From RHKX01 sp963826475 (GTDB lineage: Bacteria; Actinomycetota; Thermoleophilia; Solirubrobacterales; 70-9): DNA of 64,000 nt. Made by a program: the position numbers and the translations under genes. The stretch spans positions 1,612,001-1,676,000 of the forward strand of contig CAWGXC010000003.1 of the NCBI GenBank assembly GCA_963826475.1. Reading direction: 5' to 3'. Numbering within the stretch: the first letter of the stretch is position 1; each line of letters opens with the position of its first letter. Below are positions 44,196-51,694 of the stretch, piece after piece. The notes below the pieces were generated by a model, which did no database searches, had not been told where the DNA came from, and saw nothing but the letters and a program-made list of their open reading frames with translations.

Positions 44196-45230
44196 CTAGC
44201 TGCGCAGCTCGGCCAGACGGCGAATCGTGGCAGCCCGATCGCTGCCGAACGGAATCGCGATGATCGAGTCCGCTCCCGCGTCGTCGAAGCGCTGTACGCG
44301 CCCCGCGAGATCCTCCGGAGTGCACGCGACACCACAGGTGTCGATCACGTCCGCGGACAACGCCATCGCTGCGCCCACACGGTCCCCGGCCAGGAAGAGG
44401 TCCTGAATCTCGTGGGCCTCATCGCCGAGGCCGTTGCCCTCCAGCAGGTCCACGTAGAAGTTCTTGCTCTTCGCGCCCATCCCGCCGAGGTAGAAGGCGA
44501 TGATCGGGCGCAGCGCGTTGCGCGCCTCTTCGAGGTCGTCCTCGACCGCGATCGGGACCGTCGGGGCCACGTCGATCTCGCTGCGGTCCCGGCCCGCGCG
44601 CTCGAGTCCGCGATCGAGGGCCGCAAGCAGCCCGGCGCGATCCTCAGGGTCAAAGAAGGCCGGAATCCACCCGTCGCCGATCTCCCCGGCCAGCTCGACG
44701 GACTTCGGGCCGATCGCCCCGAGGTAGATCGGGAGCTTCTCCTGCGGCGGGCGCATCATCAGCCTCAGGGGCTTGCCGAGGCCCATGCCATCCGCCGTCG
44801 GGATCTGCCAGTTGCGCCCCTGGTGATCGACCGGCTCGCGCGCCCAGGCCTGCCGGACGATTTCGACGTACTCGCGAATCCGCCCGAGCGAACGCTCGAA
44901 CGGGACGCCGTACCAGCCCTCGGAGACCTGCGGGCCCGAAACCCCGAGCCCGAGGCGCATCCGCCCGCCGGAGATCACGTCGAGCGTTGCGGCAGCCATC
45001 GCCGCGGCGGTCGGCTGGCGCGCCGGGATCTGCATCAGGGCCGAGCCGATACCGATCCGCTCCGTCCGGTCGGCGAGCACGGCGAGCACCGAGACGACGT
45101 CCTGCCCCCATGCCTCCGAGACCCAGACTCCATCGAGGCCGGCTTCGTCAGCCGCGACCGCCAGCGCGATCTGCTCCTCGAACGAGTACCAGGGCCAGTA
45201 GGCGACGGAGAGATGGATCCTCAAACTCAT
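44196..45230 (-). CDS. LLM-class flavin-dependent oxidoreductase, F420-type candidate
   Basis: 344 residues from the ATG at 45230. IHLSVAYWPWYSFEEQ, GLDGVWVSEAWGQD, RIGIGSALMQIPARQPTAAAMAA and GRMRLGLGVSGPQVSEGWYG follow the LLM barrel order seen in F420-dependent enzymes. KLPIYLGAIGPKSVELAGEIGDGW is the conserved second half. Actinobacterial members often use F420 in place of FMN, but the cofactor cannot be decided here. The substrate is unknown. It is divergent from the PlsC gene and convergent with the lipoprotein gene. Confidence 0.87.
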   Translation of the reverse strand: MSLRIHLSVAYWPWYSFEEQIALAVAADEAGLDGVWVSEAWGQDVVSVLAVLADRTERIGIGSALMQIPARQPTAAAMAAATLDVISGGRMRLGLGVSGPQVSEGWYGVPFERSLGRIREYVEIVRQAWAREPVDHQGRNWQIPTADGMGLGKPLRLMMRPPQEKLPIYLGAIGPKSVELAGEIGDGWIPAFFDPEDRAGLLAALDRGLERAGRDRSEIDVAPTVPIAVEDDLEEARNALRPIIAFYLGGMGAKSKNFYVDLLEGNGLGDEAHEIQDLFLAGDRVGAAMALSADVIDTCGVACTPEDLAGRVQRFDDAGADSIIAIPFGSDRAATIRRLAELRS

Positions 45231-45282
45231 TCGGCGCTCGAGACTATTCGGCCGCGACCGCGATCGGCTAGAACTCGACGCC

Positions 45283-45966
45283 GTGGCCTCCACCCCGATC
45301 TCCCGCACCTACCGAGTGGCGCTCGGAATCTGTTCGCCGCTCGTGCGCAGCTGGGGCCGTCTCGAGGTGAGTGGTCTGGAGCACGTGCCGGCCGATGGGC
45401 CGGTGCTCGTCATCGGCAACCACGACAGCCACTGGGACCCCGTCGCGATCGGCATCGCCGGCCTCCCGAAGCGGCAGATCAGGGCGCTCGCCAAGGCCAG
45501 CCTCTGGGACATCAAGCCCCTCGCCCCGATCCTCAACGGCATGGGCCAGATCCCGATCAAACGGGGAGCCGGAGACGCCGGCGCCCTCGACGCCGCCACC
45601 GAGCAGCTGAGCGGGGGCGCCTGCATCGGCGTCTTCCCCGAGGGGACCATCTCTCGCGGGTTGGCCCTTCGGGCCCGCAGCGGCATCGGCCGCCTGGCCC
45701 TCGCCGTCCCGGAGTCGAAGCTCGTCTGCGTCAGCACCACCGGCACGGTTGACATCGTCCGCTTCCCGAAGCGCCCGCAGATCAAGGTCGAGTTCTTCGA
45801 GCCGGCGAGTGGGCAGATCGATCCGGCGGAGGAGCCCGGCGCCCTATCGGCCCGAGTCCTCGCCGAGATCCGCGAGCGATCGCCGATCGCGCTGCCGGGA
45901 AGGCGGAGGAAGGCGGAGCGGTACCGGCTGGCGGCGGAGGAAGCCCGGGACGAAGCTCCCGACTAG
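45283..45966 (+). CDS. plsC: 1-acyl-sn-glycerol-3-phosphate acyltransferase (PlsC) family
   Basis: 227 residues. NHDSHWDP is the HX4D catalytic motif, IPIKRG and VFPEGTISRG are the glycerophosphate-binding motifs II and III, in the right order and spacing. It transfers an acyl group from acyl-CoA or acyl-ACP to a lysophospholipid or a related lipid acceptor at the membrane. The C-terminus is basic (RRRKAERYR). Several PlsC-like paralogues usually exist, so the exact acceptor is open. It is divergent from the LLM gene. Confidence 0.9.
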   Translation: MASTPISRTYRVALGICSPLVRSWGRLEVSGLEHVPADGPVLVIGNHDSHWDPVAIGIAGLPKRQIRALAKASLWDIKPLAPILNGMGQIPIKRGAGDAGALDAATEQLSGGACIGVFPEGTISRGLALRARSGIGRLALAVPESKLVCVSTTGTVDIVRFPKRPQIKVEFFEPASGQIDPAEEPGALSARVLAEIRERSPIALPGRRRKAERYRLAAEEARDEAPD

Positions 45967-46052
45967 GCGTGGGCTCTCGCTGCCGCCAGGCGGGAGGGTG
46001 GAAGGTTTCGGGCTATAGAGGGGAGGGAGAACGGGACGCGAGGTAGCGGCGG

Positions 46053-46099
46053 CGCTGGGCCCGGATCACCCCTGTATTCGGGGCCAATCCTCCCCAGCG
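46053..46099. other. Nested stem-loop in a 248-base intergenic region
   Basis: The gap 45967-46214 holds no gene. Within it cgctggg at 46053 pairs with cccagcg at 46093, ggat at 46063 with atcc at 46087, and cccc at 46069 with gggg at 46080, giving one stem with internal loops. This could be a structured RNA or a leader or terminator element. I found no tmRNA, RNase P or SRP signature in it. Confidence 0.4.
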
Positions 46100-46157
46100 G
46101 TGAGTGGGATGAGAGGCACCACGTATCGCGTACGCCCCTCGGGAGGCAACCAGCGGT

Positions 46158-46201
46158 CGGGCCCGCCGGACGGAGGCGGTGCCGCCGCCCCTTCCGGCCC
46201 G
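46158..46201. terminator. GC-rich hairpin between convergent plsC and PHP genes
   Basis: cgggcc at 46158 pairs with ggcccg at 46196, with an inner stem of ggcg (46175) and cgcc (46183) and partial pairing between. It lies 13 bases beyond the PHP gene stop. It probably ends transcription from one or both sides, though no T tract is present. Confidence 0.45.
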
Positions 46202-46214
46202 CGCCTAACGCGAC

Positions 46215-47033
46215 CTACGGCTTGTCCGGCACCCGCGGCTCACCGAGCCCGTAGGTGTCGTAGTCGCCCCAGACGCTGAAGGTCTTGTGCGTGGGGCCGT
46301 GGAAGTCCGACGACGCCGTGGGGACCAGGCCGAACTCCTCGCAGAGCTCGAGGCAGTGTTGGGTCTGCTCCTTGGTGTGCGGCGGGTAGAAGGTCTCGAT
46401 GCCGTCGAGGCCGACGTCGCGGACGAGGCTCTCGACTAGATCGCGTACCTGATCAGGGTCCTTGACGTCCCAATAGGGATGGGCGACGACGGCGACGCCG
46501 CCGGCGTCGTGGATCAGGTCGACGGCCTGCTCGGCGGTCGGCCAGCTGCGTGAGACGAAGGCCTTGGCGCCGGGAACGAGGTACTCCTCGAAGAAGGGAC
46601 CGAGGTCGGGGCCTGCGCCGGCGGCTTTCGCGATGTGCGGGCGACCGATCGCGTCGGCGGCTCCGGCCTTGGCCACCGCCTCCTCGAAGCTGACCTCCAC
46701 CCCATGCTCGTTGAGCTTGGCGATGATCGCCTTGGCGCGGTCGACGCGTTCCTGCTGGGCGTGGTCGCAGGCGGGTTGGATCCTCTCCAGGTCGACCCAG
46801 TAGCCGCAGATGTGGAGGTCCTGGGAGTACTTGTGGACGCTGGACATCTCGGTGGCGGGAACGTTCTGGATCCCCAGCTCCGCGGCGACCCGGTTCGCCT
46901 CCGGGACGCCCGCCACACCGTCGTGGTCTGTCAGCGCCATCACGGTGACTCCCGCCTCCGCGGCGGAGCGGACGACGTCGGCGGGCTCGAGCTGGCCGTC
47001 GGAGACGGTTGAGTGTGATTGAAGATCGATCAT
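46215..47033 (-). CDS. PHP-domain metal-dependent phosphoesterase
   Basis: 272 residues from an ATG at 47033. LQSHSTVSDGQLEP, ALTDHDGVAG, PHIAKA, VVAHPYWD and ASSDFHG supply the His/Asp metal ligands of the PHP fold in the normal order (a stand-alone PHP protein, like YciV/TrpH-type RNA/AMP phosphoesterases). Its activity may be hydrolysis of 3',5'-bisphosphate nucleotides or oligoribonucleotides. If it removes the 3'-phosphate of PAP, it would recycle the by-product of PAPS use, which fits the nearby cysC, but this is conjecture. It is divergent from the Rrf2 gene. Confidence 0.85.
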   Translation of the reverse strand: MIDLQSHSTVSDGQLEPADVVRSAAEAGVTVMALTDHDGVAGVPEANRVAAELGIQNVPATEMSSVHKYSQDLHICGYWVDLERIQPACDHAQQERVDRAKAIIAKLNEHGVEVSFEEAVAKAGAADAIGRPHIAKAAGAGPDLGPFFEEYLVPGAKAFVSRSWPTAEQAVDLIHDAGGVAVVAHPYWDVKDPDQVRDLVESLVRDVGLDGIETFYPPHTKEQTQHCLELCEEFGLVPTASSDFHGPTHKTFSVWGDYDTYGLGEPRVPDKP

Positions 47034-47043
47034 CGGTGCGTCA

Positions 47044-47066
47044 TTCTTACGTACTTCGGTCAAGAA
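47044..47066 (+). promoter_or_regulatory. Dyad upstream of rrf2-type regulator gene, possible auto-operator
   Basis: ttctt at 47044 and aagaa at 47062 are the arms of a 23-base dyad that continues imperfectly inwards. It lies between the divergent PHP and Rrf2 starts and is AT-rich for this DNA. A dimeric Rrf2 protein binding its own promoter is a natural reading. Confidence 0.4.
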
Positions 47067-47081
47067 AGGCCAGACGATCAG

Positions 47082-47567
47082 ATGAGGATCTCCGCGAAAG
47101 CCGACTACGCCGTGCGCGCCGCGCTCGAGCTCGCCGCGTCCCCCGACGGGAAGCCAGTCAAGGGAACGAAGCTCGCCGGCGCGCAGGGGATCCCGTTGCA
47201 GTTCCTCGAGCACATCCTGCTCGACCTCAAGCGCGCCGGCCTGATCAAGACCAAGCGCGGCGCCAACGGCGGCTACTGGCTCGCCGAGCCGGCCGGCACG
47301 GTCACGGTCGCCGACGTGATTCGCGCGGTCGAAGGTCCTCTGGCCAACATTCAAGACCTCTCCCCGGAGGAGACGCGCTACGAGGGGGTCGCCGAGCGAC
47401 TGCGGGACGTCTGGATCGCGGTCCGGCAGAACCTGCGTGACGTGCTCGAGCACGTCACGCTCGAGGAGCTGGCCACGGGAAAGCTGCCGGAAGTCGTGAC
47501 GTCGCTCGTCGACGAGCCCGAGGCGTGGGTGACCCGTGAGACGGGAACACACGAAGTTGTGAGCTGA
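47082..47567 (+). CDS. Rrf2-family transcriptional regulator lacking cysteines
   Basis: 161 residues from the ATG at 47082. KADYAVRAALELA opens the winged helix, GIPLQFLEHILLDLKRAGLIKTKRGANGG is the recognition helix and wing (KRGxxGG). There is no Cys anywhere, so it cannot bind an Fe-S cluster as IscR and NsrR do. It is of the CymR class in that respect, which in Bacillus controls sulfur and cysteine genes. With sulfate-assimilation genes 4-9 kb away and a sulfite/sulfonate exporter gene next, a sulfur regulator is the best guess. A promoter for the next gene lies within its 3' end. Confidence 0.85.
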   Translation: MRISAKADYAVRAALELAASPDGKPVKGTKLAGAQGIPLQFLEHILLDLKRAGLIKTKRGANGGYWLAEPAGTVTVADVIRAVEGPLANIQDLSPEETRYEGVAERLRDVWIAVRQNLRDVLEHVTLEELATGKLPEVVTSLVDEPEAWVTRETGTHEVVS

Positions 47568-47586
47568 AAAGACTTTCGGCTATCAT
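47557..47586 (+). promoter_or_regulatory. Candidate sigma70-type promoter for the TauE/SafE gene
   Basis: TTGTGA at 47557 and TATCAT at 47581 are separated by 18 bases. The -35 box lies inside the last codons of the Rrf2 gene. This would give a leader of roughly 115 bases before the ATG at 47708. The rest of the leader is only weakly structured (a short ctcg-tttt-cgag hairpin). Confidence 0.4.
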
Positions 47587-47707
47587 GCCGCGTCAATCCT
47601 GAGTGGGTCGGTCGACAATGTCTCGTTTTCGAGCGCGGACTGAGCCCGGTTCCCCCCGCCCAGGGCATCACATCATTCTCTTTCCCTTGGTTTCCGCAGG
47701 CTGAATC

Positions 47708-48637
47708 ATGGATCCCCTGATCGTCCTCTTCGGGCTCGGCATCGGAGTGCTCGTCGGCATGACCGGCATGGGTGGCGCTTCGCTGATGACGCCGCTCCTG
47801 GTCCTGATCTTCAAGACCGAGCCCGTCACGGCGATCGGGACCGACATCTTCTACGCCGCCATAACCAAGACGTTCGGCGGCGTGCAGCATCTACGCGCCG
47901 GGAACGTCCACAAGGGCCTCGCGTTCTGGATGGCGGTCGGCAGCGTGCCGGCGGCGATCGCCGGGGTCTTCACCATCGAGCTGCTTCAGGAGGCCTATGG
48001 CGAGGATCGGCTGAAGGGCATCGTCTTCGGCCTCCTCGGGGGGACTCTGCTCGTCGTCGGAGTGGCGACCATGCTGCGCACGCTCTTCCTGCCCGATGTG
48101 ATCAAGGAGCGATTCGCGATGCACCTGCATCGCCGTCACATCATCGCTGCGATCTCCACGGGGTTGGTGACGGGCTTCGTCATCGGGCTCACCTCGGCCG
48201 GCTCGGGCACCCTCATCGGGATCATCCTGATCGCGGTCTTCCGCCTCACCCCGGGCCGCGTCGTCGGCACCGACATCTTCCACGCGGCCGTCCTGCTCTG
48301 GGCGGCCAGCATCGCTCACATGATCGGTGGCAACGTCGACTACGGCCTTGCCGGGAACATCCTGGTCGGCTCCATTCCCGGGGTGCTGATCGGCGGCCGG
48401 ATAGCTCTGAAGACGGGCAAGAACCTGTTGCGCGGGCTCCTCGCAGGAGTCCTGATCGCGTCCGGCACCATCCTGATCACGAAGGGGGACGAGCATCTCG
48501 CGGTGATCGCGGCGGCCGTCGTTTCGGTGATCTTCGGCGTCATGTTCACCTACATCCTGCGCCGCGAGGTCAAGCTCCCCCACGGCGAGGGGGTACGCGC
48601 TTACAAGACGATCAGCATGCCCTGGTCGCGTAGATAG
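47708..48637 (+). CDS. Sulfite/sulfonate exporter, TauE/SafE family
   Basis: 309 residues, two repeats of about four membrane helices each. IVLFGLGIGVLVGMTGMGGASLMTPLL and the second-repeat GFVIGLTSAGSGTLIGIILI are the characteristic Gly-rich first helices, each followed by VTAIGTDIFYAAITKTFGG and RVVGTDIFHAAVLL, the GTD motif of the family. A cytoplasmic loop connects the halves. The family moves sulfite, sulfoacetate or other organosulfur anions across the membrane. Adjacency to a CymR-like regulator supports a sulfur role. 140 bases follow the regulator stop. Confidence 0.88.
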   Translation: MDPLIVLFGLGIGVLVGMTGMGGASLMTPLLVLIFKTEPVTAIGTDIFYAAITKTFGGVQHLRAGNVHKGLAFWMAVGSVPAAIAGVFTIELLQEAYGEDRLKGIVFGLLGGTLLVVGVATMLRTLFLPDVIKERFAMHLHRRHIIAAISTGLVTGFVIGLTSAGSGTLIGIILIAVFRLTPGRVVGTDIFHAAVLLWAASIAHMIGGNVDYGLAGNILVGSIPGVLIGGRIALKTGKNLLRGLLAGVLIASGTILITKGDEHLAVIAAAVVSVIFGVMFTYILRREVKLPHGEGVRAYKTISMPWSRR

Positions 48638-48705
48638 CTCCGGGCGGATCCCCCGCTTCGCTGGGCCGCGACGGCCGCGAGCGTCGCAAGCTAGGGTGAA
48701 GCGCG

Positions 48706-49977
48706 ATGGACTTCGCACTCGGATCGCGGCTCGAGGAGCTGCTCGCACAGGTCCGCTCCTTCATGGACGAGCACATCTACCCCGTCGAGGCGGAGGCGAT
48801 GCAGGCCCTCGACGACGAGGTCCGTCCCGGGGTCGCCTACCCCGAGATCATCATCGGGATCCGCGAGAAGGCCCGCGCCGAGGGGCTCTGGAACCTCTTC
48901 ATGCCCGGCGAGGAGCACGGCGCCGGCCTGACGAACTGGGAGTACGGGCTCCTCTGCGAGGAGATGGGTCGCAGCCCCGTCGTCGCGCCGATGGCCTTCA
49001 ACTGCTCCGCTCCGGACACCGGGAACATGGAGATCCTCGCCGAGCACGGAACCGAGGAGCAGAAGCAGCGCTGGCTCGAGCCGCTGCTCAACGAGCATCA
49101 CCGCTCATGCTTCTCGATGACGGAGCCCGAGGTCGCCGGCTCCGACCCGACCACGCTGCAGGCCCGTGCCGAGCTCGACGAGTCGGCCGGGGAGTGGGTC
49201 ATCAACGGCCACAAGTGGTTCACCTCCGGGGCCGTGGGGGCGGACTTCGCGATCGCCATGGTCGTCACCGACCCCGACGCCGCTCCCTACGCGCGGGCGA
49301 GCATGATCATCGTCCCCGTCGACAATCCCGGCTTCGATCTCGTCCGCCCCGTCTCGGTGATGGGCCACGACAAGGGGCCGGGCCACTGCGAGATCCGCTA
49401 CAGCGACTGCCGCGTGCCGGAGGGCAACCTGCTCGGGCCGCGCCAGGCCGGCTTCGCCATCGCCCAGGACCGCCTCGGCCCGGGCCGCATCCACCACTGC
49501 ATGCGCGCGATCGGCACCTGCGAGAGGGCCATCGACATGATGTGCAAGCGCGCCAACGAGCGCGAGGCGTTCGGCTCCAAGCTCTCCGAGAAGCAGTTCA
49601 TCCAGGACTTCGTCGCCAAGAGCCGGATGGAGACCGAGCAGGCCCGGTTGCTCACCCTCAAGGCCGCCTGGCGCATGGACACCGAGGGCAAGCGCGAGGC
49701 GCGACGAGAGATCTCGATGATCAAGGTCGTCGCCGCCAACGTCGTCATGGACGTTCTCGATCGGGCGATTCAGGTGCACGGGTCGCTCGGCATGTCCGAC
49801 GACACCCCGCTCGCCGCCTTCTGGCGCTACAGCCGCATGCTGAAGGTCGCCGACGGGCCTGACGAGGTCCACAAGATGGTCATCGCCCGGCGTGAGCTGA
49901 ACCGCTTCGCCAAGCGCGACGACGAGCAGGCGCGGGCCTCGAACGGCTCCACCGCGCAGCCCGCAGCGACGCGGTAG
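48706..49977 (+). CDS. Acyl-CoA dehydrogenase, ACAD10/11-like
   Basis: 423 residues. SCFSMTEPEVAGSDPTTL is the FAD/substrate loop, NGHKWFTSGAVGADF the middle beta domain, FGSKLSEKQFIQDFVAKSR and IQVHGSLGMSDDTPLAAFWRYSR the C-terminal helices, and VADGPDEVHKM closes the fold as in ACAD10/11. These enzymes oxidise acyl-CoAs, with the 4-hydroxy-acyl-CoA breakdown route the known job of the human relatives. Genes for an APH-like kinase and a HAD hydrolase, the other two domains of ACAD10, follow within 3.5 kb. The electron acceptor would be ETF. Confidence 0.88.
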   Translation: MDFALGSRLEELLAQVRSFMDEHIYPVEAEAMQALDDEVRPGVAYPEIIIGIREKARAEGLWNLFMPGEEHGAGLTNWEYGLLCEEMGRSPVVAPMAFNCSAPDTGNMEILAEHGTEEQKQRWLEPLLNEHHRSCFSMTEPEVAGSDPTTLQARAELDESAGEWVINGHKWFTSGAVGADFAIAMVVTDPDAAPYARASMIIVPVDNPGFDLVRPVSVMGHDKGPGHCEIRYSDCRVPEGNLLGPRQAGFAIAQDRLGPGRIHHCMRAIGTCERAIDMMCKRANEREAFGSKLSEKQFIQDFVAKSRMETEQARLLTLKAAWRMDTEGKREARREISMIKVVAANVVMDVLDRAIQVHGSLGMSDDTPLAAFWRYSRMLKVADGPDEVHKMVIARRELNRFAKRDDEQARASNGSTAQPAATR

Positions 49978-49999
49978 GCACCCGATCCCGGAAGGGCGG

Positions 50000-51676
50000 G
50001 TGAAGGTCGTGGCCGTGCGGAAGGGCGAGGGACGGACGGCGGCGCGCGAACGCCTCGCCGTGATCGGGCTGCTCGTCGCGATGGCCCTCTCCGCGATCGT
50101 CACGCTGATCCTCGGTCGGCACCTCAGCTTCTACGCCGACGAGCTCGACTGGCTGACGACCTACGACAGCCTCGCACCGCGTTCGCTCCTGACCCCGCAT
50201 AACGGTCACCTGATCGCGACCACGCGGTTGATCTACGAGGTCGTCCCTCGAGGCCTCGGGACCTCGTATCTCCCGTTTCGCCTGATCGACCTCGCGGGGG
50301 TCCTGGCCTCCGCCGCGCTCGTCTTCGTCTTCGTTCGCCGCCGCCTCGGGGGCCCCGTCGCCCTTGCCCCGGCGCTCGTCCTGCTCTTTTTCGGATCCTC
50401 CCACGAGATCGTCCTCTCGTCCCTGGGAACGCCCTTCGTTCTCTCCATCGCCTTGGGCCTCGCGGCCATCGTCGCGTTCGACGAGGGCTCGCTCGCTCGC
50501 GACCGGCTGGGTCTGCTCCTCCTCCTCGGCTCGGGTCTCTCCCACACGTTCGGGATCGTCATCGCGGGAGGCGTCGCCGTCCAGCTCGCCTCCAACCCCG
50601 CGGATCGGAGGCGAATCTGGGTTGCCTTGGTGCCCATCGTCCTATGGGTGGCGTGGTGGATATGGGCCCGCCAGTTCCATCAGGGAATCACCTCGGCGTC
50701 GAACGTCCCGCTGGCGCCCCTCCACATGCTCGAGTCGGCCGGCTCCGCGATCTTGGCCCTGACCGGCACCGGCCCTGAGTACGGCATCAAGACCGACCTT
50801 CTGGAGCATCTCGTGGACGCCGCCTCCGTCGTCATCGCCCTCGCCGCCTTGGGCCTGCTCGGCCTGCGGATCCGGTCGGCCGGCGCGTCCGCCCGCTTGC
50901 GGGGCGCGCTTGCGATGGCGATGCTGTTCTGGCTCTCCATCGCACTGTCGGAGAGCCCTCTGCGCCAGCCGACGACTTCGCGCTACCAGTACTTCGGCGC
51001 AATTCTCGTCGTCCTCATCGCGGCGGAAGCGTTTCGCGGCGCCAGGATCGGCCTGCGCGGCGCGAAGGTCCTGATCGTCGTGCTCGCGGTGGCGATCATC
51101 GGCAACGGCCTGCGGCTCGGCTTCGGCGCCGACCGGCTGACCGGCCAGGTCGCGGAGGTTCAGGCGCAGATCGCGATGGTCGAGGTGGCCGGAGAATCGG
51201 CGACTTCCACATTCTTCCCAGCGAGCGTGGCTCCGCGGGGATCGGATCTGTTCCTTGCGAGCGCCGGGTCGATCCAAGAGTTCGTCTCGAACGTCGGACC
51301 GCTCGGCTTCACCCTCCCCGAGGTTCGGGTGCAGAGCGAAGCGGTTCGCGCTGACGCGGACTTCGTGCTCGCGCGGGCGGAGAGGCTGGTGGCCGTGCCG
51401 GCGGGAGTCCTCGAACTCGGGCTGAACCGCGCCTGCACCACGATCGGAACGGGCTCCGCCGGGCGGGTCCACGTTCCCCTAGGGCCGGGGGTTCAGGTGG
51501 TGAGGCAGCTCGAAGGGCCGGCCCAGCCACTTCTGGTCGGCCGTTTCGCCGACTCCGCGAGCGTCCAGATCGGGACGCTCGACCCGGAGGCCGATGTGAT
51601 CATCGCGATCCCGAGCGACGCCGCGCCCGATCGCTGGTTCACGACCTTCACCGGCAGGGTGCGGATCTGCAAGTGA
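50000..51676 (+). CDS. Polytopic membrane protein, GT-C-like, family A copy 2
   Basis: 558 residues from a GTG at 50000. LSFYADELDWLTTYD and NGHLIATTRLIYEV in the first loop, then VLLFFGSSHEIVLSS and WVAWWIWARQFHQG, match the gene at 2,024-3,763 along most of the length; both end with a similar FxGRVRIC/GPVRVC motif. About ten helices precede a soluble C-terminal part. Sugar transfer from a lipid donor is inferred from the acidic loop. It is located between the ACAD and the APH-like gene rather than in the glycan locus, 23 bases after the former. Confidence 0.7.
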   Translation: MKVVAVRKGEGRTAARERLAVIGLLVAMALSAIVTLILGRHLSFYADELDWLTTYDSLAPRSLLTPHNGHLIATTRLIYEVVPRGLGTSYLPFRLIDLAGVLASAALVFVFVRRRLGGPVALAPALVLLFFGSSHEIVLSSLGTPFVLSIALGLAAIVAFDEGSLARDRLGLLLLLGSGLSHTFGIVIAGGVAVQLASNPADRRRIWVALVPIVLWVAWWIWARQFHQGITSASNVPLAPLHMLESAGSAILALTGTGPEYGIKTDLLEHLVDAASVVIALAALGLLGLRIRSAGASARLRGALAMAMLFWLSIALSESPLRQPTTSRYQYFGAILVVLIAAEAFRGARIGLRGAKVLIVVLAVAIIGNGLRLGFGADRLTGQVAEVQAQIAMVEVAGESATSTFFPASVAPRGSDLFLASAGSIQEFVSNVGPLGFTLPEVRVQSEAVRADADFVLARAERLVAVPAGVLELGLNRACTTIGTGSAGRVHVPLGPGVQVVRQLEGPAQPLLVGRFADSASVQIGTLDPEADVIIAIPSDAAPDRWFTTFTGRVRICK

Positions 51677-51694
51677 GGCCGGATGTGACGGGGG

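Noticed and set aside
45967..46214. tmRNA, RNase P, SRP RNA or tRNA
   Set aside because: I looked for their conserved strings and ends and found none; only generic stems were seen.
47082..47567. IscR/NsrR-type Fe-S sensor
   Set aside because: The protein contains no cysteine, so it cannot hold the cluster by the usual ligands.
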